Assembly (NCBI RefSeq): GCF_900115475.1
Contig: NZ_FOWP01000021.1
Coordinates: 1-45,725 of the forward strand
Origin: Ectopseudomonas composti
Lineage (GTDB): Bacteria; Pseudomonadota; Gammaproteobacteria; Pseudomonadales; Pseudomonadaceae
Reading direction: 5' to 3'
Length of the DNA: 45,725 nucleotides
The notes under the pieces were generated by a model. That model saw only the letters and a list, made by a program, of their open reading frames with translations. It was not told the origin of the DNA and made no database searches. This document shows positions 7,995 through 15,718 of the stretch, piece after piece. The translations under genes were made by a program, and so were the position numbers. How positions within the stretch are numbered: the stretch's first letter is position 1; each line of letters begins with the position of its first letter.

Positions 7995-9324
7995 TCGATG
8001 GCGGTCCCAGGTAGGCGTTGGCCTGGGCAATGTCGTCCTCACCGAGCAGTCCGACCGCTGCTGCCAGTTGCAGGCGGGCCAGCAGGTAGCGCAACTTGGC
8101 TTCGAGCAGGTCACGCTTGGCGATGAACACCTGTTCTTCAGCATTGAGGATGTCGAGGTTGGTGCTCGAACCGGCGCGAAAGCCCTTGCCCGCTGAATCC
8201 TGAGCCCGCTCGTTGGATCGCACGGCCTGCTCGAGTGCGCGGATGCGCGCCTGGCCGCTCTGGATGCCCCGGAACTCGCGAGTGGTCGCTGAGTAGATCT
8301 CTTCAAGCGCGACGTTGACCTCTTCGCCCGCTTGTTCACGGCTGGCTGTTGCCTGGCGCACCCGGGCGCTGACGCCACCGCCCGCGTAGAGCGGCATGCT
8401 GAACTCCAGGCCGATGGATCGGTAGCGATTTTGCTGGTCGATGGTCGAAAGCGAGTCGCTGGTGCTGTCGGTGTAACCCAGTACCAGATCCAGAGTTGGC
8501 CAGTGGCCGCTGCTGGCACGTCTGACCTCTTCTTCGGCGAGTTGCCGATTGACCTGTTGCGCACGCAATGTCGGGTTGTTCTGCTGAGCCTTGAGTAGCC
8601 ATTCCTGCAGGTTGTCGGGCTGCAGAGCGGGAGTTGGGAAGTCGGCGTTGAGCGTGGCCAGCTGGCCGGGCAGATCGCCCAGCAGTTCTTGCAGCAGGCG
8701 CATGGCTACCAGCAGGTTGTCCTCGGCTTCGATCAGCTCGGCCTGAGCCAGGTCGCGTCGGGCGGTGGCCTGGTCGACATCGGTGACGGTGCCATCGCCG
8801 AGCGTAAAACGGCGTTTGGCGGCGGCGACCTGTTGTTCCAGGGCATTGAGCTTGGCTTTCGACAGGGCGATGGTCTCGCGCGTCAGCAACACATCGAAGT
8901 AACGCGTGGCGAGGCGTACGGCGAGGTTCTGGGTCTTGGCGTCGAACACCGCTTCGCTGTAGCGCGCACGTTGTTTGCCCTGGCGGTATTCGATCAGGCG
9001 CTGGCGGTTGTAGATGGGCTGACGCAGCTGTATCGAGAGGTTCTCGGCATCATAGTCCAGATCGTTGCGGCTGCTTTGGCCCAGCGTGCTGCGCTGCTCC
9101 TGTGTACCATCCACCCAGCTCTTGCTGGCGCTTGCGGTGATCTGGGGTAGCAGACCCGCCCGGCCAATGGCGGGACTTTCCAGGCCTGCGTCACGTTCAT
9201 AGGCGGCTGCGCGATAGGTCGGACCTTGTGCCAGCAGTTGCTCCCACGCCTGCACCAGATCGAACGCCAGGGCGGCGGGGCTGAACAGCATGATCAGGCC
9301 AAGCCAAGGCAGATATGTGCGCAT
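7963..9324 (-). CDS. TolC-family outer membrane protein of a type I secretion system
   Basis: The 453-residue protein has a signal peptide (MRTYLPWLGLIMLFSPAALA) and the duplicated helical, coiled-coil layout of TolC-type channels, with the second repeat starting around SIGLEFSMPLYAGGGV (about 280). It would form the outer membrane exit duct. Its start is 1 bp from the stop of the HlyD-family adaptor, and the ABC gene is just upstream, so the three are translated from one transcript. The size is closest to AprF/PrtF-type partners of protease exporters. The substrate is most likely the RTX peroxidase at 15719. Confidence 0.92.
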   Translation of the reverse strand: MRTYLPWLGLIMLFSPAALAFDLVQAWEQLLAQGPTYRAAAYERDAGLESPAIGRAGLLPQITASASKSWVDGTQEQRSTLGQSSRNDLDYDAENLSIQLRQPIYNRQRLIEYRQGKQRARYSEAVFDAKTQNLAVRLATRYFDVLLTRETIALSKAKLNALEQQVAAAKRRFTLGDGTVTDVDQATARRDLAQAELIEAEDNLLVAMRLLQELLGDLPGQLATLNADFPTPALQPDNLQEWLLKAQQNNPTLRAQQVNRQLAEEEVRRASSGHWPTLDLVLGYTDSTSDSLSTIDQQNRYRSIGLEFSMPLYAGGGVSARVRQATASREQAGEEVNVALEEIYSATTREFRGIQSGQARIRALEQAVRSNERAQDSAGKGFRAGSSTNLDILNAEEQVFIAKRDLLEAKLRYLLARLQLAAAVGLLGEDDIAQANAYLGPPSISASAVAGRD

Positions 9325-9325
9325 G

Positions 9326-10672
9326 TCAGTGCTCCTTGAAGGCGCCGTCGATGCGGTCGAACAGCGGCTTCAGCAGGTAACTTATCAGGTTGCGTTCGCC
9401 GGTCTTGATGGTCACCGTTGCAGGCATGCCAGGGCGAATGCGGTTGTGTCCGAGCTTCTGCATGCCTAGCGCCGTTACCTCGACCTGGGCGAGGTAGTAG
9501 GGTTGGCGAGTGTTCTCATCGATCAGTCGGTCGGCCGAGACGGTCAGTACCCGGCCTGGAATGCTCGGTGTCTGAGCCTGGTTGAGGGCGGGGAAGGCAA
9601 TGTCGACAGGCAAGCCGGGGGCGAGTTTGTCGATGGCTTGCACGGGCACCATGGCATCGATCTGCAGGGGTTCATTGGCCGGTACCACGTCCATGATCCT
9701 CGCGCCGGGCTGGATCACGCCGCCAATGGTGGAAATCTCCAGGCCCAGTACCACGCCGTCGATGGGTGAGCGGATGACGGTGTTGTCGACCTCATGATCC
9801 AGGGCTCGCATACGGTCGGCGAGGGCGGCGGTTTCACGCTGCACCTCGCTCAGTTGGGTCTGCACGTCCTGCTGAAATTCCTGCTGCAACTGCAGGGTGC
9901 GCAGCTTCAATTCCGCGATCTGATTGCGAGAACGTCCGCTTTCGGCAATGTTCTGTGCCAGAGAGGCGTTTAGCTCCGCTGCGTTGCGCTCCAGTTCGAG
10001 CAGGCGGTTACGGGCCACGTAACCCTCCGCAGCAAGGCTGCGTACACCGCCGAGTTCCTGGTCGAGCAACTGAATCTGGGTGCTACGCGAGTGCTGCACC
10101 TGGCGCAGGCCCTTGAGCTGTTCCTCTGCGCCCCGGATGTTTTCCTGAAGGATGTCTGCTTCGCCATCGAGACCCTGGCGCCGCGTATCGAACAGACGCT
10201 GCTGCAGCGTCATGGCCGCCTCCAGGTGTGGGTCACCGGCGAAGCGTTCGAGCAGGCTCGGATCGAAGCGCACTTGTGAGCCACCGTCCCGTTCGGCCTG
10301 CAATCGGCTCTTGGTGGTGCTTGCCGCAATGTACTGCGCGCTGACAATGCTCCGCTCGGCGAGGGCTCGAGTCGCATCCAGTTCGATCAGTGCCTGGTTG
10401 CGTGTGACGATATCGCCTTCGCGAACCCGAATGGTGCTGACCGAGCCGCCACTGAGGTGCTGCACGGTCTTGCGATTATCGGTGACGTTGACCGTGGCAG
10501 TGGCCACGACGCCAGCATCCAGTGGAGCGAATACGGCCCATAGGATGAAACCGCCAAAACCGGCCAGCACCAAGAGCAGCCCCCAGCGGCGCGGGCGGCT
10601 GTCGTCCATGTCAAGGGTGCAGGGCGTACTGGCTAGTGCCAGCCCCTGGTTAGTGAACTGCAAATCGGACAT
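9326..10672 (-). CDS. HlyD-family periplasmic adaptor of a type I secretion system
   Basis: The 448-residue protein has a short cytoplasmic N-terminus, one membrane segment (about 31-50), a barrel-sandwich half (TATVNVTDNRKTVQHLSGG), a long coiled-coil hairpin rich in Glu, Gln and Arg, and the second half with SPIDGVVLGLEISTIGGVI. This is the AprE/HlyD layout. It bridges the inner membrane ABC protein and the TolC-like channel. The gene lies 6 bp after the ABC gene. The ATG at 10672 is followed by MSDLQFTNQG; a GGAG-like site is weak, suggesting translational coupling. Confidence 0.93.
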   Translation of the reverse strand: MSDLQFTNQGLALASTPCTLDMDDSRPRRWGLLLVLAGFGGFILWAVFAPLDAGVVATATVNVTDNRKTVQHLSGGSVSTIRVREGDIVTRNQALIELDATRALAERSIVSAQYIAASTTKSRLQAERDGGSQVRFDPSLLERFAGDPHLEAAMTLQQRLFDTRRQGLDGEADILQENIRGAEEQLKGLRQVQHSRSTQIQLLDQELGGVRSLAAEGYVARNRLLELERNAAELNASLAQNIAESGRSRNQIAELKLRTLQLQQEFQQDVQTQLSEVQRETAALADRMRALDHEVDNTVIRSPIDGVVLGLEISTIGGVIQPGARIMDVVPANEPLQIDAMVPVQAIDKLAPGLPVDIAFPALNQAQTPSIPGRVLTVSADRLIDENTRQPYYLAQVEVTALGMQKLGHNRIRPGMPATVTIKTGERNLISYLLKPLFDRIDGAFKEH

Positions 10673-10678
10673 GGCCCT

Positions 10679-12418
10679 TCACTCCTTGGTACGAACCGAC
10701 GCCAGGGCTGGTGAGCCTTTGGGCGTGGCGATGACGTTGGCCTGACGCAAGGCGGCGAACACTTCCTCGCGGTTCCCGAACAGCTGTACGCTGCCTTCAC
10801 GCAGCACCAGTACCTTGTCCACAGCACTCAGGACGGTTGGGCGGTGAGAGATCAGTACCAGGGTCTTGCCCTGCGCCTTGAGCGCATGCACGGCCGTCAG
10901 CAGCGCGGCTTCACCGAGGTCGTCAAGGTTGGCGTTGGGCTCGTCCAGGATCACCAGCGCGGGATCGCCATACAGCGCACGCGCCAGGCCGATGCGTTGC
11001 TTCTGGCCGCCGGAAAGGGCACTGCCGTCGGTGCCGATGTGCGTGTCATAACCCTGTGGCATGCGCAGGATCATCTCGTGTACGCCGGCCTGCTGGGCAG
11101 CGCGTATGACCGCCTGGCTGTCGATTTCGCCGAAGCGTGCGATGTTGTCGGCGATGCTGCCTTCGAATAGTTCGACGTCCTGAGGCAAGTAGCCGAGCCA
11201 GGGGCCGAGCTCAGCCTTGTGCCATTGATAGAGGTCGGCGCCATCCAGACGAACCTTGCCGCTCTGCGCCGGCCAGATGCCGGTTAGCAAGCGTGCCAGA
11301 GTCGATTTGCCACTCGCTGAAGGGCCGATCACGCCCAGCGCTTCGCCGGGGGACAGGCTGAAGCTGATACCTCGCAGAACTGCTGTCGAGGTGCCAGGCG
11401 CACCCGCGAAAAGGTTTTCGACATGCAGCATACCCACGGGCTTGGGCAGGGACATGCTGGGTTTGCGAAGCGGAAAGTCGTGCAGTAACTCCGACAGGCG
11501 CGCCCAGGCAGCGCGGCTGGAAAGCACCTGTTTCCAGGCAGAGATTACTTGTTCCACGGGCGCCATGGCGCGGCCGGACAGAACTGAGCAGGCGATCATC
11601 ATGCCGGGCGTGATCTCGCCCTGAATCGCCAGTAGAGCGCCGGCACCGAGAATTAGCGATTGCAGGGTCACCCGCACGAAGCGGCTGGTGCCGGCGATGT
11701 AGGCCGCTCGGTCGGAGGCCAGGGTCTGCAGCTCGAGAACCTTCAGGTGATTGCCGAACCAGCGACGTTGAATGGCCGGCAGCATTCCCATGGCTTCGAT
11801 TACTTCAGCATTGCGCAGGTTGTTGTTGGCGAAGCTGCCGCAAGCCAGTGAGGTCTGGTTGGCTTCGGCCAGAGGTTGGCGCGTGCTGATCTCGGTCAGC
11901 CAGGCGAGTATCACCAGTAGTAGCGAGCCGACCAGCGTGACTAGGCCGAGCAAGGGATGCACTAGGTAGATGATCAGCAAGTAGAGCGGTGTCCATGGGG
12001 CGTCGAAGAAGGCGAACAGGCTGTTGCCTGTAAGCAGCTGACGTACCTGCGCCAGATCCTGCAGCGCTTGCGCTGGGCTGCCTCCGGCGCGCCGCAGGTT
12101 GCGTTCGAAAGCGGCGCTGAAGAGACGCTGGTTGAGCATCATGTCGAAGCGGTTGCCGACCCGTATCAGCACGCTGGAGCGCACCGTCTCCAGCAGGGCC
12201 ATGAGGATGTACAGGCTGATCACCAAGACGGTGAGCATCATCAGGGTTGTGAGGTTGCTGCTGACCAGTGCTCGATCATAGACCTGCAGCATGTAGATCG
12301 CGGGTGTCAGCATCAGCAAGTTGATGACCCCGCTGAACGCAGCCAGGGCGTAGAAGCTATGGCGTAGCCGGAAAAGTACTTCGGCCAGCTCGGAACGAGG
12401 GGACTGCGAGGCGTCCAT
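10679..12418 (-). CDS. Type I secretion ABC permease/ATPase (PrtD/AprD-like)
   Basis: The 579-residue protein is a half-transporter: membrane helices in the first 300 residues, then an ATPase with Walker A GPSASGKS (about 360-368), signature LSGGQKQRIGLARAL (about 465) and Walker B LVILDEPNANLDD (about 488). There is no N-terminal C39 peptidase or C39-like domain, so the substrate keeps its C-terminal signal, as for RTX proteins. The start MDASQSPRSE at 12418 has a GGAGGG site; the frame extends to 12559 without one. It is the first gene of the exporter operon and is divergent from the response regulator. Confidence 0.93.
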   Translation of the reverse strand: MDASQSPRSELAEVLFRLRHSFYALAAFSGVINLLMLTPAIYMLQVYDRALVSSNLTTLMMLTVLVISLYILMALLETVRSSVLIRVGNRFDMMLNQRLFSAAFERNLRRAGGSPAQALQDLAQVRQLLTGNSLFAFFDAPWTPLYLLIIYLVHPLLGLVTLVGSLLLVILAWLTEISTRQPLAEANQTSLACGSFANNNLRNAEVIEAMGMLPAIQRRWFGNHLKVLELQTLASDRAAYIAGTSRFVRVTLQSLILGAGALLAIQGEITPGMMIACSVLSGRAMAPVEQVISAWKQVLSSRAAWARLSELLHDFPLRKPSMSLPKPVGMLHVENLFAGAPGTSTAVLRGISFSLSPGEALGVIGPSASGKSTLARLLTGIWPAQSGKVRLDGADLYQWHKAELGPWLGYLPQDVELFEGSIADNIARFGEIDSQAVIRAAQQAGVHEMILRMPQGYDTHIGTDGSALSGGQKQRIGLARALYGDPALVILDEPNANLDDLGEAALLTAVHALKAQGKTLVLISHRPTVLSAVDKVLVLREGSVQLFGNREEVFAALRQANVIATPKGSPALASVRTKE

Positions 12419-13002
12419 AAACCCTCCGATGCGACATTGACTGAACAGGCAATGGATTATTTTTGCGACGATAAAATGACGCTCAAGAATCCGTCTTCCG
12501 AATTGGGACGATTTCTTGGCGGTATGAGCTAGGTATAGTGACTCGGAGGTGGAGCGCACAAGGGGGGAGGAGCGCTTTATTTGTGCTCTATAATCCTTGC
12601 GTATTAATTAAAATCCTTGAAATAACAGTCACTTATTTGTTTATTTCGTTTTAATAAAGGTGACCGACGGTATATTGACAAGGCCAACGGCTGGGACTTA
12701 AGTCTAATAGCTGGCGCTGATATCCAGTGGGTGCTGTATCCCGGGGTCAGCATGCAGTCGCAGTGGAGTGCGTTCATGAAGTTTTCATTGCACCGACAAG
12801 CCCCGGCGTTTCTCGCCTGCCGTACTGAGGTCAACACGTTGTTTCATGGCCCGCCTGGCCTCGGGTGACGATCACCCAGCCCGATTGAGGCGAGGCGCGG
12901 TAGTGCTTGACCTCGAGCCGTATCGGCGCATGCCGATGCGATGAAGTCGATGGTGCCATGTGAGGTAGCCATCACAGACTAAGTACGTGGGGAGAGCGAG
13001 CG
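12419..13002. promoter_or_regulatory. 584-bp divergent intergenic region with AT-rich core
   Basis: No gene is credible here. The stretch 12575-12680 is markedly AT-rich compared with the GC-rich surroundings and should hold the promoters for the exporter operon (leftward) and the response regulator (rightward). Visible elements are TTGACA at 12675-12680, a perfect palindrome GACTTAAGTC at 12695-12704, and an inverted repeat ATCGGC-N4-GCCGAT at 12922-12937. None is tied to a named regulator. The region is long for a bacterial promoter. Confidence 0.5.
12695..12704. promoter_or_regulatory. Perfect 10-bp palindrome, possible operator
   Basis: GACTTAAGTC reads the same on both strands and starts 14 bp downstream of a TTGACA hexamer (12675-12680) in the exporter/regulator intergenic region. 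A dimeric NarL-type regulator could bind such a site, but this is inference. Confidence 0.3.
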
Positions 13003-13671
13003 ATGAGTAACAGGATCAGGGTCGGGATCGTTGACGATCATCCGCTGTTGCGGCAGGGCGTTGCCGCTACGCTGGGGCGTCTGGAGGACATTGAAGTCGT
13101 GGCGCAGGGCGCCAGTGCCGATGAGGCGCGCGATATTGCGGGGCGTCTGCATCCCGATGTGCTGTTGATGGACGTCAACATGCCAGGCGATAGCTTCGCC
13201 GCGATGCGAGCAATCAGCAAAGCCTATGCCCGGGTGAGAATCGTCGTATTGACGGTATCGGAGTCCGAGGATGATGCCTACGCAGCGCTGGAGGGGGGCG
13301 CCCAAGGCTATGTGCTCAAGGGGGTGAGTGGGCCGGACTTGGTGGCGGCGATTCGCGCCGTGGCGCAAGGGGATACCTTCATCACCCCGGTGCTGGCTGC
13401 CAGGCTGCTGAGCAATTTCCGCAAGCACCAGAGCGAGCAGCGTGGTGCCGATCTGACGCACCGTGAAGAGCAGATCATCCGTGAGGTCGCCAATGGTCTG
13501 ACCAACCGCGAGGTCGCGCTGAAACTGGGGTTGAGTGAGAAGACGGTCAAGCACTACATGACCAACGTGATGCAGAAGTTGCATGCGCGTAACCGTGTCG
13601 AGGCCGTTACGGCGGTCAAGCGCTATTGGGAAAGTCAGCGTAACTGGCGTGTTGGCCTGAGCATGCCCTGA
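13003..13671 (+). CDS. NarL/LuxR-family response regulator
   Basis: The 222-residue protein has an N-terminal receiver (acidic pair D11-D12, phosphoacceptor D57 in LLMDVNM, Lys in VLKG near 108) and a C-terminal LuxR-type helix-turn-helix (about 148-205, LTHREEQIIREVANGLTNREVALKLGLSEKTVKHYM split over the domain). It would act as a phosphorylation-dependent transcription factor. A GGGGAG ribosome site precedes the ATG. Its likely partner is the kinase whose stop codon is 16 bp away on the other strand. Lying between the exporter operon and the peroxidase kinase, it probably controls both. Confidence 0.92.
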   Translation: MSNRIRVGIVDDHPLLRQGVAATLGRLEDIEVVAQGASADEARDIAGRLHPDVLLMDVNMPGDSFAAMRAISKAYARVRIVVLTVSESEDDAYAALEGGAQGYVLKGVSGPDLVAAIRAVAQGDTFITPVLAARLLSNFRKHQSEQRGADLTHREEQIIREVANGLTNREVALKLGLSEKTVKHYMTNVMQKLHARNRVEAVTAVKRYWESQRNWRVGLSMP

Positions 13672-13687
13672 GGCCAGGCAAGCGGCT

Positions 13688-15157
13688 TCAGCTATCGGCC
13701 TGCTCGCCTCGCTGATGCAGGTCGAAGCGCGCGACGATGCGTGTACCTTGACCGGGGGCGGTGACGATGTCGAACGTACCGCCCAGGGATTCCACGCGGT
13801 AGCGCATCCCGGCCAGCCCGAGCCGTGAGCGGTGCTCCGGACGCTCGCGCAGTTGCTCGAGGTCCATGCCTGGGCCGCCGTCCACCACTTCAATCGTCAA
13901 GATACCGTCGATTACTTGGGCTTCAACGCGCTGTTGCAAGCCTCCAGCGTGCAGGAAGGCATTGTGCAAGGCTTCCTGCACCAGCCGGTAGAGACAGATC
14001 TTGTGGCTCAGCGCCAGCGTTTCTGGCAAGGGGCCGAGCGTCAGTTGCACGCGGGTGAGGCTGCGTTGTTCATGGCGTTGTACCGCTAGCTGCAGTTCTT
14101 CACGCACGCTCAGGTTGCTGATTTCCGGCAGGGCCAGGCCGCAAGACAGGTCGCGGATCTCCCGAAGGCTGTCCTGGGCGGCGCTGCGTATGCTCTCCAG
14201 AGCGTCGCGGCTCTCATCACTGCAGCTTTCGGCCAGCTCATCCAGGCGCAGGAGTATCAGCGTCAATAGTTGGGCGGGGCCATCGTGCAGGTCAGCGCCG
14301 ATGCGTCGCTGGGTCAGTTCATTGATGGTGGCGAAGTGTTGACCCGCGTTGGCTGCGCGGCGCTGAAGGCTGACGTTCTGCCGGTACAGCAGGCCCTGCT
14401 CCGTGATCTGTTGACGAAGAATGGCCTGTTGGCGCTCGATGATGCGGTCGCCGTGGCGAACGAAGGCGTACAGCAGTGACAGCATGGCCAGTGCCGCGCA
14501 GCCGATGATCAGCCAGACGTGATGATGGATACCGCTGATCTCATGCTCGAGTTCGTAGAACTCACCGATGGCGATGATGCGATCAGTGCCATATTCGCGC
14601 AGAGGAACGTAGGTCTCGTAGAACGAATCACCGAAGCGCCGTTCGTAGCCGTGGGTAGTCACGTCCAGCGTAGTCTTGCGGTTGAATATATGACCTTGCA
14701 GCACCGCCTTGATTGGCTTGGCCGAATGGTGGTCCTTGGGTTGCGGCAGGCTGGTGCTGTAGACGTTGCTCCCGTCGGTTAGCCAGATATTGACCGAGAT
14801 GATGTGCCCCCTGAGCGAAGTGACCGTCATCAACTGATCGATGGCCTGCACGCTGCTGGGGCTCAGTTGGCGGCTGCGCGCCAGTTCTTGCACGTGTTTG
14901 CTGAGAAAGGCTTCCATGTAGATCGCCGCCCCCTCTCCAGCACTGCGCGCTGCCGCCTGTTCGATCTGCTGGCTGACCAGGCTGCCGACGAACGTCATGC
15001 TCAGGCCGATAATGATGATGGCCGCCAGGATGAACTGCCTGGAGCGAGTAGGGGGCTTCAGGCGCAACCACGAGGGATTGTCCGATGCGACCAAGGTCGC
15101 ATCGGCCGCTTCGACGAAAGTCTTCGTATTTGATTCGACCTTTGCATCTACAGACAT
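13688..15157 (-). CDS. Membrane sensor histidine kinase (HisKA_3 / NarX-like class)
   Basis: The 489-residue protein has two membrane segments (about 42-62 and 214-234) flanking a periplasmic sensor of about 150 residues, then a coiled coil, a HisKA_3 dimerisation domain with phosphoacceptor H291 in DLHDGPAQ, and an ATPase with N-box LVQEALHNAFLHAGG, G1 VVDGGPGMD and G2 RLGLAGMRYR. It pairs naturally with NarL-type regulators. The periplasmic part holds histidine clusters (DHHS near 142-145, HHH at 211-213). The start at 15157 has GAGGA 9 bp upstream; the alternative ATG at 15166 is too close to it. The signal sensed is unknown. Confidence 0.9.
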   Translation of the reverse strand: MSVDAKVESNTKTFVEAADATLVASDNPSWLRLKPPTRSRQFILAAIIIIGLSMTFVGSLVSQQIEQAAARSAGEGAAIYMEAFLSKHVQELARSRQLSPSSVQAIDQLMTVTSLRGHIISVNIWLTDGSNVYSTSLPQPKDHHSAKPIKAVLQGHIFNRKTTLDVTTHGYERRFGDSFYETYVPLREYGTDRIIAIGEFYELEHEISGIHHHVWLIIGCAALAMLSLLYAFVRHGDRIIERQQAILRQQITEQGLLYRQNVSLQRRAANAGQHFATINELTQRRIGADLHDGPAQLLTLILLRLDELAESCSDESRDALESIRSAAQDSLREIRDLSCGLALPEISNLSVREELQLAVQRHEQRSLTRVQLTLGPLPETLALSHKICLYRLVQEALHNAFLHAGGLQQRVEAQVIDGILTIEVVDGGPGMDLEQLRERPEHRSRLGLAGMRYRVESLGGTFDIVTAPGQGTRIVARFDLHQRGEQADS

Positions 15158-15718
15158 CACTGCCATTCCTCGAAGCTTGGACTCGCAGGTTGGAGCCGGA
15201 GTTGGCGCTCGCATGCAGCGCACCCTGTTCCAACACGCTAGTTCAGGATTCGTTTCATGGCGGTTTGTCTTGAGGTTTGCGGCCTGTTGCCCCGTCAGGT
15301 CGCATGCAGTGGAGCCGGACCGACTGTCATGACGCATCGCATGATTGAGCCCAGGGAATGGGCAGTGGTTAATTCGAGCGTGGCATTGAGGCTGACAGCG
15401 GCAGGGAATTGGGAGCCGCCGTCATCGTGCAGTGCCACTGGAGCATGAGCCATGGACAGCCGTTCGCATCTTGACCCCCGTGCATTCCGAGGCTGTGCCG
15501 GAGAACCCGTGCACATTCATGGGCCGCCCGCTGCGCCGCCCCTACCTGCGCCGCTCAGTAGCACGCGCAGGTCGTGCCAGCGTTGCCTCACGCCGCTGCC
15601 ATGATCTGCCGGTTCGACGCCCCGGCCAGATGTTCGCCGTATGCCTGCCTAGACGCGCTATGCGAGGGCTGAGTCGGCTACCGGCCCGGGCTGCACTTAC
15701 TTCGAGGGAGTACATTGC
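15158..15718. promoter_or_regulatory. 561-bp divergent intergenic region, kinase / RTX peroxidase
   Basis: No credible gene is seen; the open frames here are short and lack ribosome sites. The region should carry the leftward promoter of the kinase and the rightward promoter of the peroxidase. GAGGGAG about 7 bp before ATG 15719 is the peroxidase ribosome site. Unlike the 12.6-kb region, it has no strongly AT-rich core, and I could not find a convincing -35/-10 pair or a palindrome shared with the other intergenic region. Confidence 0.45.

Noticed and set aside
12589..12594. TATAAT as a -10 element
   Set aside because: No acceptable -35 at 16-18 bp upstream on the plus strand; in an AT-rich stretch such a hexamer is expected by chance.
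12604..12837. 77-residue minus-strand open frame in the AT-rich intergenic region
   Set aside because: No ribosome site, no recognisable domain, and it overlaps the likely promoters.
15158..15337. 60-residue N-terminal extension of the histidine kinase
   Set aside because: The added sequence is Cys/Arg/Thr-rich with no conserved feature and no ribosome site; ATG 15157 has GAGGA at good spacing.
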